Assembly (NCBI RefSeq): GCF_040802235.1
Contig: NC_133163.1
Location: forward strand, 38,894,501 to 38,958,500
Reading direction: 5' to 3'
Source: Manis javanica
Taxonomy: Eukaryota > Chordata > Mammalia > Pholidota > Manidae
DNA: 64,000 nt
The notes under the pieces were generated by a model. That model had not been told where the DNA came from, ran no database searches, and worked only from the letters and a program-made list of their open reading frames with translations. Positions 26,508 through 38,771 of the stretch are shown in pieces. The position numbers and the translations under genes were made by a program. Every line of letters starts with the position of its first letter. Position 1 is the stretch's first letter.

Positions 26508-26561
26508 TCACGCTCTCCCCCCGTCGGCGAGCTTCGAACCAGGAAGCAGCTGCCGCCGCAT
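26508..26561 (-). promoter_or_regulatory. Upstream ORF 1 in the PRKCH leader, 17 codons, in frame with PKC eta
   Basis: The ATG at 26561-26559 (G at -3, C at +4) opens a 17-codon frame ending in TGA at 26510-26508. The peptide is MRRQLLPGSKLADGGRA. It is in the same frame as the PKC eta start 489 nt downstream, and this TGA is the only in-frame stop between the two ATGs. It counts as a uORF only if transcription starts upstream of 26561. Confidence 0.6.
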
Positions 26562-28074
26562 CCCAGGCGGTAGGCTCGCGCAGCCAGGCTCCAGTTCACC
26601 GAAACCCCGCGCGGGCTCCCGCGCCGTTCGAACTCCGGGGGCGTGGCGCCCAGCCCGGCCCGGCCCTGCGGTCTGTCAGTGGCGAGGCGCGCGCTGCCGG
26701 GGAGCCCACCTCTGCGCGCGCCCTGCTGCCCGGGGCCCGGCGGTGTGCTGTGGGTCAGAGGCTACGCCAGGTGCAGGCCGAAAAGGCAAGGGCTCCTGGC
26801 TAGCCCGGGCAAAAACACCTGAGGCACGGCGGACAGGTCCCGGGAGGCTGGAAGGCCAGGAGGGGGTGGAGCAGAGAGCCCGCGCGGCGAGGTGGACTGG
26901 TGACCCTACCCGGCCGTCTCCAAGAGGCCCTGGCCGGAGGCGGGCTCACGGCGGGGAGCTTCCTTTCCCTAATCTTTACTGGGATGGCTCATCCCGGGTT
27001 CAGCTCGGGCCCATCCTGTTTGTGCGCCTTTCTTGCAGAGAGTAATTACATAGTTGTGTGTTTTGTTTTCTTTTTTTTTTTTTTCGATTTAATAAGGCAG
27101 TAGTAATGATGGAAATCCTGTCTGCCTCCTTCCCCAGAGAGGTGTGTCTTGTTGCACAAAGAGCAGGAAAGGTCGGTTCTGAAGACAGACGTGGCTGAGG
27201 TGTCCCCAGTTTCTTCCTCTGCGCGGAGTGTGGTTCCTGGTCCACGCAGCCCTGCATGGCAAGGGCAGCTGTTGCCCACACACACACTTCACCCATACAT
27301 GTGCGCAAAGAGATTGCCGTCTTCTAGGAACACTCTGGGAGGTTCCGGGGCTTGCCAGAGTGGGCAGCCTTTTGTTCCTGAGCACCAGTGGCACCGGCAG
27401 TTTTGTCCTCTGGGAGAACCTTTTCATCTACTCTGCTCTACACAAAGCTTGCTCCCTGAGGGCCAGCCACACCCATGTGTATCCCATAAAGCCTAGGCCA
27501 TTTTTAAGATACTTAATTACATTCTGCCTGGCTATCCTGGCTTCCTTGGGAGCAGGTCTTTCTAGCCCCTTCCCCCCAGTGCCCTGTTTGGCACTCTCAA
27601 ACCAAGTAGGTTCTCAACCATTTCACACGAATGAATGGAGGCATAGGGAAGAGTGAAAACAGGTAAGAACAATGGATCGGTGGGGGAGGGCCTGTCTTAA
27701 TACCAAAGCTTCCTTAACAGAACAGGGCAGGCAGGCAGCATATCACCCTAATGACACCTTAGCTTTTAGGCAGGGCTTGTACAGCAAGCTCCCAAACATC
27801 CAGGGAGCTCCTGTCTGGCCCTGCTGCTGGAGGGGAAGAGGTCAGGGGAACATTTGGGTCAACTATTCACCCTCTCCTCCAAAGAGCAGGGCTCTAGCTT
27901 TAAAACCCACTGAAGGATTTGCTGCTGAGAGGCTTTGGCACTTAAAGAAGACAGTTCCCAAACGATGGGCAGCTGCACTGCTGCCCTGGGGTTGGGATGT
28001 GGGAGACACCAGACTCTCCATCTTCACTCTATCAGTGCCGGACACAGGTGAGCAGTGGTGACTGAGCAGTGAGG

Positions 28075-29400
28075 GGGACAGCAGTGGTGTCTGCTCTCCT
28101 GGAACTTACAGTCTCCCAGCAAGGAGAAACAACTAGACCACACACTTGGGAGATGCAGTGATGGAGAGGCCTAGGATGCAATGGGATGATGGGACCTGGA
28201 GGAAGTGGTCAGGGAAGGGTCTCCAGAAGAAGTACACAGCAGAAGGAGCAGTTTATTCAGGGTTCTTGAGAAAACAGGGTGAGCTCCATGTGGCCTGAGC
28301 CAAGAAAGGTGAGGGGAGAGTGGCAGAAATGAGCCTGCAAAGGTAGGTCAGGGTGCAAGACTGCCAGACTGGTAGGTCCTGGGAAAGTTTTTGGCCATTA
28401 TCTATGGGCAGCTAGAAGCTTCTGAAGACTGTTAAGTAGGGCCAGGACAGGATGAGATTTGTGCTTTAAAATATCTCTCTGGGTTGTGTAAAGAATGGAG
28501 AAGACACAAGCATGGGTATAGGGAGACCAGTTAGGAAGCTGTTGCCAAAGTCCAGAGGAGAGGAGGTGGTGGCCGGGACCGAGGTGGCAGTGATGGAGGT
28601 GAAAACAAGTAGACGGATGTGAGAGCATTTAGGAGGTAGATTGACAGGTCTCAGGGATAGACTGAATAAAGGGAATGAGGAAGAGGAAAGTATCAAGGAT
28701 GACTTGCAGGAATCTGGCTTGAGCAGCTGTGTGGACTGGGAAGCCCTGAGTGATTGGAGAACACTAGAGGAGGAACAGCTTTGTGGAGGGAGATGAAGAG
28801 TTCAATTTGAAGCATGTCAGGTTTGATATATTTTTGATACGTTTAACTGAAAATCTGAAATGCGCACTCGGCGGTGTGGTTGTGAAGCTCAGAGGAGCAG
28901 TCTGAGCTACAGACACAAAATGAAGAGTCACATCATATAGGTAGCAATCAAAGCTAGAAGAATGGACAAGATCTCTGTTAAGTGAAAACAGAGTTTAGCA
29001 TAAGAAAAGAAGGGGGCCTAGGACAGAGTGCTCCAGAAACTCCAACATCTATAGACTGAGGAGGAGCAGGCAAGGGAGTTGAAAAACAGCAGCCAGGTAG
29101 GTGGGAGAAAAGCCAGGAAGGTATGATTTCCAGGTCTTGTGGAAACCAACCAAAAAGGTTTCAAGCAGGAAGAAATTGTTCAGCTAGGTCAAATGATGCT
29201 AAGACAGTGAGTAAATAAAGACTAATGAAGGCTATGCGGAGATGGCAATAGACAGGTGCTCAATAATCTTTGAGCCATTTCAGTAGAGGAGTGGGTCTGA
29301 AGCCTGCTTGAAATAGGTTAAAGTGAAAAATAAGGAGGTATACAGAGAAACTGTGTACACTCTTTCAAGAGGTTTGGCTGGAAAGGGGAAGAGAGCTGAG
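28075..29400 (-). repeat. Long L2 LINE fossil, antisense
   Basis: This is one of the longest L2 copies in the window. Its plus strand shows 'ctcctggaacttacagtctcccagcaaggag', 'gggagaccagttaggaagctgttgccaaagtcc', 'gtatcaaggatgacttgcaggaatctggc' and 'tagagcactccagaaactcc'-like text, then 'ctctttcaagaggtttggctg'. Read on the minus strand this is the 3' half of the CR1-type reverse-transcriptase ORF running into the L2 3' end. It is heavily mutated. Confidence 0.75.
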
Positions 29401-30229
29401 AAGAGAGAGCTGTTAGATGGATTCTCGTGATTCTCTAATAAAGGAAGCAGTGCAAGAGAGGAGAGAGATCATACAGTTCAGAGACCGCAGGAGGGGCTGC
29501 CATCCAAGACACGGGTAAAGATATGAGCCTTAGGTTAGAAAGAAGCATCTATGTGACTCTCAGCCTGCTGTCCAAAATTGCCTCTGTACAGCCAGGAGAG
29601 AGAGTCAACAGCAGCCCCAACTTAACACATTTCTACCTTCAGAGCCCCAGTGGAATGAAGATTTTTTTTCTACCTGCATCTTTAAATCAATCTGGAAGAA
29701 GACTCAGTTTTCAGCCTATGTCATATGTCATTAGATGGCTCCTGGGGAACCCTGGACAGGCAGTAGACAGCCCATAGTATAATGTCTCTGTAGAAAGGGA
29801 CTGTCTGCCAATACAGACCTGTGGCAGCTTTTATCCAGAACTGGTCCTGACTTTTAAGGAAGGAAGGGGAGCAAAAACTCCCTTCTATGCATCCCACATA
29901 GCTCACTGATGGCTTGTAGGTAATGCAATATGGCAACTTGCATATCTTTATTGACTGCTTTAAAAATCTGTATTATAGGTCCTTTTATAGACTAAAGGTT
30001 TGCTTTTTTTCCCTTACTGCTATTACTGTTTCTTGTCTTAGTCACACTGTAACTTTAGACTTCTCCACATAGAATTCCTAGTACATTATCTAAATGCTTT
30101 TTTGATCGACTGATTGACAGCCTGAAGCACTGCCATTTTTCTAATTTCTTAAGGAACATTTCACACAACCCCCAATCTACTTTGAAATAGAATTAGAGAA
30201 TTTAGAGAATAACACAGCCAAGTCAAAAG

Positions 30230-30560
30230 CTATCCCATGTTACTGTGAAACAGCACAGCCTTGGAGGACAGTTTGACAACGTATGTCAAAAGACTCAAAG
30301 TAAGAAATCAGTTATTTGCCTGAAGAACTCCAGAAATAGTGAAATGGCAAAGTAGATTACAAAATTGCAACTCAGGGGAATAGTAGGCAGTTATTAAAAT
30401 GACATATAATAAATAACATGAAAAAAAGGATGGTAAGTAATATTAAAAAATCTAAGTAAGAAATATAAATATACTTTGAGTACATAAAATAGGTATACCA
30501 AAAGACAAAGATTAAGTGCAATACAGGGATATGAAAACAATTCTTCGACTGCAAGTAAAT
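30230..30560 (+). repeat. L1M-type 3'-end fragment, sense
   Basis: 'gaatagtaggcagttattaaaatgac' followed by AT-rich text is the usual sense L1M/HAL1-type terminal segment. Confidence 0.45.
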
Positions 30561-30679
30561 AATAAACATACTTATCTAAAAGGTCTCTAAAGATAAAATA
30601 ATTCACATAAACCATTTGATACATTGCCAAGCACATGGTACATTTCAGCTGTTACCCTGGCTGCCACGCACCAGTATTG

Positions 30680-30840
30680 TAACAAGGCACTTGATAAATA
30701 TTATTGCATTCAATCCTCATGACAACCGTGAGATAAGTGTTGCTATCTCTATTTTACGAATAAGGAAACCTATGGGCAGAAAGGCTCAATGAATTGGATC
30801 ACATAGTTACTACATAGAAGAGCTGAGATTTGACCCATTT
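30680..30840 (-). repeat. MIR SINE fossil, antisense
   Basis: Landmarks include 'ttgcattcaatcctcatgacaaccgtgagataagtg', 'tctattttacgaataaggaaacc' and 'agagctgagatttgaccc'. Confidence 0.8.
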
Positions 30841-32163
30841 TTTTAAATGACTGCCTAAGCCTCATCCTAGAGTGGTTCTATGCACAGTAGAATTGAAATC
30901 TAGTGCTGTACATGGAGGACAAGGAGGAAGATCGAGATTCTCAGCAGCAGGAAGGAGTGGTATGCAGGGCAGAAATTAGCGCAGTACTGTTTCTTATCCA
31001 TTTCTAAATAGGCAAAGTACATATAGATAAGTGGGGCCACCATGTCCTACTCACAGGTGCTCCAAAAAGAACAGGAAAAGGTATTTCACAAACGTGACAA
31101 CATTTCTCAGAAGGGAAGGAAAACACTAGCTTCATTTTGAAAAGAACACAGTATATTAGGCCGAATGAGTAAAAAGAGACTCATGCCTAGACGTATTATT
31201 GTGAAGTTCCTGAACTTCAGGATAAAGGGAAGATCTTCAATGACTTAGAGGAAGAAACAAGAGACAAAGGAGGGTGGGAGATTATGGGATGTGATCAGAG
31301 GATTGAGGTCTGCAGTGAGGTAAAGGTTGCTGACACACCAGCCAATGTTGTCAGTGGATCAACAACTCACCATGAGAGAAGGAATGAGGGAAAGGAAGTC
31401 TGAAGGGGAAAAGCCCTCAAAAGGTAGAGAGAGTAGACAGGTAGAGCTTCCTCAAAAGAAGGGCCATAAATTACTGCTTGCCTCAAAATTCCACTTAAGT
31501 AAGACAGATTCTAGGGATTGAGATCAGAACGAGGAACAATCATGAAAGTAATACCCCCATAAAAAGCAGCCAAGTTGGTCACACTTTGTACTGACAGTTG
31601 CCCAGACATAGCTGGTGATCAAGAGCAATGACTCTGTAAAACATTTCTGCCATTGTTTTCAAACAGGAAAATCTGGTGAATTTAAATATTTTATGTGTGA
31701 AGAGAACAAACACAAAACTTTCCAATGGCTGTTTTGCTTTTTGACATAACTCACCTTCTTGAATCTACTCATATCAGAATATTTTCAAATGAAATCTTTC
31801 ACATTACCTAAGTGCCTTTCTTAGTAGCATGGAACCCTGGAAAACCTTACAGGCATTCTATTAATAAACAGATTCATAAATGTCCTTAGCCTGCGTTACA
31901 ATTTCATGGAAAAAAAAAGATCTATTCGGTGTCTCATTTACAGCATACAATAAAAGAGATACATAATTTAGGGGAGCCAAGACTAATTGCATTTAGTCAC
32001 CTCAAACATTTCTCTGTAACCACTTTTGATAACTCCATAAAGTAGCATGTCACCAAATGAAGAAAAAAGTCTTTTCAAACTAAAATAATTAAAAATTCTG
32101 AATGTAGACCTTACAACTCATTTTTAATATTTTCTTAATATTTAAGTATTTTTAAAAAGCATT

Positions 32164-32220
32164 CATGAATATTGTATACTTAAAACCAATATAAGATTGT
32201 ATATCAACTATACTTAAATA
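32164..32220 (+). repeat. Very short L1 3'-terminus fragment
   Basis: 'tatacttaaaaccaatataag' through 'tcaactatacttaaataaa' matches an L1 3' terminus. It is flanked by a direct repeat aaaagcatt, as expected for a severely 5'-truncated insertion. Confidence 0.45.
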
Positions 32221-32779
32221 AAAGCATTAGTAATAGAAGCAAGTGAATATGATTTAAAATAATAATAATTATCTCTAAACCTATTATTAATACAGCTAAT
32301 GGTCAGTTTGTTCCATTAACTTTTCTCATTTTGTTCTAGTCCATCAACAAGCCAGGTGGTTATTAGCTACAAGTAGGAACCAAGTTATTAGATTTTATGG
32401 CTTGTCTAAGAAACATGTAAGAAGAAAATGATTATTTTGCTCTAACTGTGTTTTTTTCTCACCCTTTACCAGGTTTGTCCATGTCTTGTTGATGGCATTC
32501 TCTGGTTCATTCAGTGACAATCTAATCATTAATTCCATTCTGGTCACTGGACATCATACTCAGACAGATCAAAGTCCTCTGGAATTGCCTTTAGGTCATT
32601 TGTAAAGTCGTTCAGCCTTTGAATTGAGTAGTTCTATAGTGGTACAATTTAAAACACAAAATGGTTTTTGCCAATTCAGTGATTTTAGTAATAAGATCAC
32701 TCAGGCCTTCTTGGTTATGTTTTTTCAAAGCTGTGTACAGGGTCGGGGGGAGAAGGTGGAGAGCTTGATATTCAACAGA

Positions 32780-33310
32780 ATATTTTACCAAGATGTAGTC
32801 ATAACTATTTATTATGATAGCCATTATAGATTTTCACAATATATTGTTAGTGAAAAGAGCCAATTAATCAAACAGTAATTTTTGGATCTAATAGCAGGAT
32901 CCTATTTGGTATAAAATGTGCACAATGTACATTGTCTCATGTGCAAATTTGGTGGGGTAACCCCCAAATGTGAACAGTGGTTATCACAGATCACAGACTA
33001 CAGTGCGAAGTCCAGCTCATACAGAGGTTGAAAAAAGGGACTCTGGAGTGAAAGTGCCTCCACCTGAATCCTATCTCCTCTAGCTGCATGACTGTAGGTT
33101 CTACCTGCCCTTACTGTGCCTCCGTTTCCTCATCTGTAAGGAGGGTTACTGTGAGCCTTATAGAAGTTATTATTTGCAAAGCACTTGAAACAGTGCTTGG
33201 CACATAGTAAGCAACTTTATAAATGTTTATTATTAAGGGTGGCTTTTCTTCTTTTCATTTACGTACTATGTGATTTTTCTATAATGAAATTTGTAGAAGC
33301 TCATTAAAAG
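32780..33310 (+). repeat. L1M-type 3' end split by a MIR
   Basis: The first part (to about 33000) ends in 'aatgtgaacagtggttatc'. The text resumes after the MIR with 'ggcttttcttcttttcattta' and 'tttttctataatgaa', which continue the same L1 3' segment. Confidence 0.5.
33035..33235 (+). repeat. MIR SINE, nested in an L1M-type fragment
   Basis: It has an almost complete MIR: 'tagctgcatgactgtagg', 'gtgcctccgtttcctcatctg', 'gcaaagcacttgaaacagtgcttgg', 'cacatagtaagcaac'. Confidence 0.85.
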
Positions 33311-33884
33311 CCCTTTTAGCTAAGATTTAAAAACTGCACCAAATCATAGATAAGGTTGATTTTAACCCTTTCAAATTGTAATCATTTCCTGTTGTCTTTC
33401 TGGTGAAACTTGAGTTTTTATTGTTCTTGGAAATGAAAAAGCAGTTTGGCCCCTGTATATAGGACATAATAAGGAGGAATAAAAAAAGACCTTTTGTCCC
33501 TGAACTCCTCCTGGTAATGAAATGGTAAAATTCTCATGTCATCTCCAGACATCTTTCTCATGCAGGGACAAAAATGGAACTTTCCACAAAACTGTCAAGA
33601 TATATTCCTACATTAAACTCCCTCAAATTCCTTCACCTTCTCCCTTTTTTAGAACTCTGAAATGAGGCATTTGTTTTGAATACAGAAAGTTAACAAATGT
33701 TTTTTCTAGATACTAGAAGAGCAAGCTAAGAAAATACTTTGTGGTAAATCAAGATATTATTTATTTTCAATACTAATTTAATGAAGTCCCACTATGCAGT
33801 CAACATGATTTTGGCCCTAAAAGCTAACAAGCGAGAGCAGGGCAATTCAGACAATCTGGCCATGACCTTTGCAGTGGAGTGGGG

Positions 33885-33975
33885 AGTTGGATGACCCAAG
33901 AATTGGCATTTTTTACAAAGATTAACAAGCCCAGGTGATTCTTCTGTATGTAAGTTTAAGAACCCTGGGAGTAAG
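33885..33975 (+). repeat. MER5-type hAT fragment
   Basis: 'attggcattttttacaaagattaacaagcccaggtgattcttctg' and 'agtttaagaaccctggg' resemble the MER5 3' part. Confidence 0.5.
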
Positions 33976-35762
33976 AGGCAATAGCATTCGAAGACTTAGG
34001 TTTGCAACTTCCAAAATTGTTAGATGACCTCAGACAAGTCACACAATTGCACAGAACTAAATGAAAAACTGACTTTAAAGCACATTGCAAAGTCCTCCAG
34101 TGTTACATGAATGTTATCAGTTCTGTCTCACCCTGCTGCTTAATTCTCCTTCCCTCCCCGTTACCATTCTTGCTGCCTCACATTCAATTCCATGTGCCTC
34201 TCAGGGGTGAGGAACTGGTGCTCAAGACCAGGCACTGCTCCACAGTCATGCAGGGGCTCAACCCTGCTAGCCACAGAGACCATTCACATCAGAGATAAAT
34301 AGCTGGCACATTCTCTTAGTTCAAATATAATCATTCAAACTGAGATTCTAAAGATGCAAATAAACTTGAAAAATTAAGACCAGTAATAAGAAAACAAGAG
34401 ATCTGGTAAGTGTAACAAGTAGAAAGGGAGAAAATTATCTCATGGGCTAAATGGGTGTGGAAATATCAAAACTACATAGAGCACAAAGATGAAACCTGGG
34501 CTTGATACAGGAGAAGGAAGCCAGCAAAGGAATTTTACACATTTCCCTGACTTACTCATTTTTTTTTAGTTTCGAACAACTGAAATCAGGAAACACCTGT
34601 GCTTGTTAACATTAGTTAGGAAATGACTTTAAAAACTTGGACTCAGTTTGAGATAGCTGATGGCAGGCAGTGATATCATTCCAGAGTGTATATTTCCATG
34701 TAAATGCACAAGCTATTTCTCTTAGTTTGGGTTCATTTTTGTAATAGCAATCAGAGACTCAGTGCATTATATTTATGGGTTAATTGTTGTTTTTTTAAGT
34801 TTTAAAATTACCTGGCACTGAGTAACATGTTTGTTTTTTGTTCCCACTTATAATTATCTGATGATTGTTCTAACCACATAGAATTATGGCTGTCATTACT
34901 TTGAGGTGACAATAAATGTATGGAATAAGTGTTTTAAAATGAAAGACAAAAATAAAGCATGTATTAAGATAGGTCAGAAAGTAAAAGAAAGAACACAAAA
35001 AGGACAGGCCCTTTGATCTAGAAGAGAACTCTGGATGAAACCTTTTACAGATGAGGAGCCAGAGTAGAATATTTTCCAGGTAGTTTGTTACATATTCCCT
35101 GGGTCTTCAGAATATGGTGCTAAAGCTCCCCAAGGCAGGTTCTAGTCTCTATAAACCACTAACTCAACATGCCTTATCTCTAATCAGTTCATATAAATAG
35201 CAGTGCCACATATTGCTTTGATATGTTTCAATAAACAATAAAGGAAAACATGTAAATTATGGTGCAATCAATGATTTATATCAGTTTTCTTAGAAATGCA
35301 ATGTCAGGAGAATTTTTGCCTCACATTTTCCTTTGATGCACTAGTTAAATTATAACCAGTGAAAAAAAGTTATTTTTGTTGTTTGTAAGAAAATTCAGAA
35401 ATTTTGTACCAGTGAACAGCAAGGTTTGTATAGAACATTTCACTATCTTACAATTTTACTGTATCCCACTTCTTAAAATAGAAGGATATTAGAATACACT
35501 TTATTTACCCAAATTATGTTTTAAACTCTTTAAAAATGTCTTTTCAATGTCTAATAAACACTGTAATGAGCCTTACAGATGTTATTAATCACTGTGATTC
35601 AGAAATATTAATTATAATAATTTAAATGAGCTTCAAAAAACCAACAATTATTGGGATTAGATTAAGAATCCATAACAATTATCAAGAACAGTGTCTGGCA
35701 TAGAAATGAAACAAAGATCTTTAAATTAAAAAAGTGATTTTTTTGCATTAGTGCTTTATTAA

Positions 35763-35815
35763 GGTGTACACACCACACCCAAACACACAGGTGTACACAC
35801 CACACCCAAACACAC
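35763..35815. repeat. 27-bp tandem duplication
   Basis: The unit starting ggtgtacacaccacaccc occurs twice head-to-tail (35763-35789 and from 35790) and is CA-rich. The copies differ only at the very end. Confidence 0.9.
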
Positions 35816-36444
35816 GTGAAAAATGTTATTTATTCTTTGAAACATTTATTTGCATATAACTTTTCTAATAATGTATACATCATGATCATACTTTGTGATA
35901 TCAAACAATGCAGTTTGTTAACTTCTGTAGCTGTGTTGTGATTGCAGAGCTCAAGTCTGATTTTAGGTTAGGTGGGGTGTACTCAGTAACACATGAACTT
36001 CTAAGAACAAGACTTGCGGTGTATGATTATATGCAATAAATAATGTTTAGCAAGAGATCTTGTAAAACTTAACAAGTCTCTATATTAGCATCAGTAGGAT
36101 GGAAGGAAAAATAACTTAGCAGTTAAAGATACAAGATTAAGCAAAGTAAGAAAGGAGGCCCTCAGTAGCAAGGCTTTGCTTGTCTCAGAAAAGGTGTCAC
36201 AGTAGATGAGAGGAAAAGTAGGATTGGAAACCGGAAAGGCAGAGGTTTGGGGCAGGAATGCTGCAGACTGAGGCAGAAGAGAACGGAGGTTTTGGTGTCA
36301 AAGGGCCCTTTTACTAACAAATATCTACAAGTTGAAAGAGGTTCACATAACAATGTTTTATTAAGTGGCTGCTAGGATCTTCAAATTAATAAAAAGTGTA
36401 TTTCACTGTCTAGCTTTCTCCATAATAAGAGTAAATAAGAGGTC

Positions 36445-36645
36445 AAGATATGGAGCAAAACTGCCTGGGTCCAAATCCTGGCTCCTCTGCTCATCCCTGA
36501 GCAAGTTATTAAACCTCTCTGTGCCTCAGTCTTCTCTCTAAAATAGGAATGATAACACTTGATGTTTACTTTGAGGATTAAATGAGTTAATGGTATGTAA
36601 AATGTTTACAACAGTGTTTAATACATAGTACTGCTCAAGAAATAT
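36445..36645 (+). repeat. MIR SINE fossil
   Basis: A clear full-length MIR shows 'aaactgcctgggtccaaatcctggctcc', 'gagcaagttattaaacctctctgtgcctcag' and 'gaggattaaatgagttaatgg'. Confidence 0.9.
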
Positions 36646-37104
36646 TCTGTATCACTATGAACATAAGAAATAAACCACCTCTTCCTCTGAAGGAAGTGAG
36701 TACATAGAGTGTGGTAAGAGGAGGGAAACAGGAGTCAGGACACACACACATTCTTTACGCACATCCAAAATGCTCACATCCTCATTCAAACATTATGGGG
36801 CTTAACACCCTTAAATTATTGCATGACTAATTTTCACCAAGCAAATGTTTGAGGTTTTCAAACCTTAGAGTTTTAAGTAACATACTTTTAAGTAACATTT
36901 TTTAAAAACTAAAAACTAAAATTGAAGGCAATAGCCATAAAAACAAAACCAGGCCTAACCCCCCAAATCAGATGAAAACCTTATTTTGTCTTAATTTGCT
37001 GCATGATCTTAGAAGCAGAAAAATCTGTTCCTTCTACAACTACTATCACATTGGGAGGAAGACAACTGACCTGAGGTATAAAGAATGAATAGAAATGACC
37101 AGGT

Positions 37105-38000
37105 CTTCATTCATTCATTCAAAAGATATTTATTGAGCACCTACTATGTGTTAAGCAGTGTGCTAGATGGTGAAGATATGATGGAAGGTAAGATAAACTT
37201 GTGTTTTACAGTCTGAGGGGTAGACAGATTAACAGACATTACCCATAGTGTGATAAGTGCTGTGGTAAGCAGGGGAGCCATCTTATTTGGAGAAACAGTG
37301 GGGAGAGGTCCCTTCCCATAGGCAGTGACATCTAAGCTATACCAGTAGGAATTACCCAGGTGACAGGGTGGAGAGAGAAGAACTTCAAATAGAGGGGGCA
37401 GTGTGCAGAGGCTGGAGGCTGGAGGCTGGAGGCTGGAGAAAACACCCACTATTTGATTTGCTGAAAGATGTATCTAAGGACAGAGTATAAAGTCTGAGGC
37501 AGAGGAGAGAAAACCAGAAAAAGAGGAAGGGCCTGGGGCCTTATGTTCATGTTCAGGAGTTTGGATCTGTCTTGAGAAAGAAGAGAGACTATTGAGGATT
37601 TCAAGGGGTAGCTAGACATGATGATGTCCACAAGGGTCACTCTGGCTATAATGTAAAAAATGGGTTGAAAGGAACCAAAATGAGGGGAAGGTTAACTGAT
37701 CACCATCCAAATGAGAGGCGATCCAACCTGTGCCCAGGAAAGTGGCAGAGTGAATGTTAGGGACTGGCAGGCATGGCATCATTTTGGCTGTGGAAAGGGG
37801 AGCAAGGAAAGGTGATGCCTGACTCTCAGATACTCTGCATGGGCAACCGTCCGGATGGAGGTATGGAGGTGGGCCTGGTGAGTGCTATTTCAGACGAGGT
37901 TTTTTACAGTTGTTAAAAAGTTGTTGTTTTAAGTTGAAAAGTGCCTGAAGATATCCAAGTGGAAGAAGAGGACACATGGGCTGAAGAGAGAGACTAGGAA
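37105..38000 (-). repeat. L2 LINE fossil, antisense, with 3' terminus
   Basis: It starts with the reverse L2 terminus 'cattcattcattcaaaagatatttattgagcacctactatgtg'. It continues through 'gataagtgctgtggtaagcagggg', 'tgtgcagaggctgg' and 'gggtcactctggctataatg'. It contains a 7-bp tandem expansion at 37409-37438. Confidence 0.8.
37409..37438. repeat. 7-bp (aggctgg) tandem array, 4.3 copies
   Basis: Four exact aggctgg units run in tandem inside the antisense L2. Confidence 0.95.
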
Positions 38001-38771
38001 ACATCACCACCAGAAACGTCCCTGAAATCCTGGGTAAGGTGAGCCTTCGGGGGAGCGTTGTGTGAGCTGAGGCCAGGAGGCCTCGGTGGGGCTCCGGAGT
38101 GACGGGGCAGACAGCAGGAGGGAAGCAGGAGATGAGGGAACAAGGAGACTGTTGGCAGAGCTGGAGCTGCGGATGCAGGAGGTGAAGTCTGGCGATGAAA
38201 CTACACTGACATCATCTTCCATTGGCTAGTGAATGATGAAAGCCATAAAGCTAGCTCCTGGGATTGATCTATCAATTCTAAGAAAGACAATTAATTTAAT
38301 TCTTGTCCAGAGCTGTCTAGCCCTTCAGATAATCTGTAAATAGATGTGCATCCTATTTGTAAGCAAATGCCTTCTAGTGATGAAGATCTCCAAGTGAAAG
38401 AATAGGGCTGCACTAGTACAAGTTCATCAACATCATTTGAAAATCAGCAGCACATGCTCTGAGGGGAGGTGAAGGAGCTATATTATTTATCTCATTTGAC
38501 TCAGGAGCCCCACACCGAAATCTGAGTGACTTTATTCTCGTATCACATAGAAAGGAACATTTTCTTCATGCAAGGGAAGTTTCATATGGGACTCTGGGAT
38601 TATGTTCTAGATTTCTATTGAATAAATTATATTACTGGAAACTTTCATGTGAAAAATAAAATGTTTCTACCCTCACTGCAACAAGAAAACGACAATGTTA
38701 TCTAATGAATATTACTTCCTTCTGCACAGCCCAGCATTAGAACCTCACACGCTTTTCGTAATTGAAATGCA

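Larger units (their letters stand above)
26073..26600 (-). other. PRKCH: PRKCH 5' untranslated leader (transcription start not defined)
   Basis: This GC-rich stretch lies immediately upstream of the PRKCH start codon. On the mRNA strand it contains only two ATGs, at 26561 and 26220, each opening a short upstream ORF, with a G-rich tract between them. Human PRKCH is known from published work to have a long GC-rich leader with two uORFs, so the leader probably reaches at least 26561. The upstream limit given here is a guess, since a CpG-island promoter usually has several start sites. Confidence 0.6.
25430..27000 (-). promoter_or_regulatory. PRKCH CpG island and promoter region
   Basis: Base composition changes abruptly from AT-rich intron to CpG-dense sequence around exon 1, its leader and upstream DNA. 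A GGGGGCGTGGC element at 26637-26647 fits a KLF/Sp-type site, and a CAGGTG E-box lies at 26768-26773. No TATA box is evident, which is normal for an island promoter. The island boundaries are estimated by eye. Confidence 0.8.

Noticed and set aside
25653..26573. 306-codon plus-strand open frame through PRKCH exon 1
   Set aside because: It begins at GTG, is low-complexity, and is a shadow of the C2-domain exon and CpG island.
26309..26599. 96-codon minus-strand frame in the PRKCH leader
   Set aside because: It has no ATG; apparent starts are non-AUG. The only ATGs in this leader are at 26561 and 26220, which are reported as uORFs.
27228..27656. 142-codon open frame upstream of PRKCH
   Set aside because: It has no family resemblance, begins at a non-ATG codon, and lies in unique non-island DNA; chance is sufficient.
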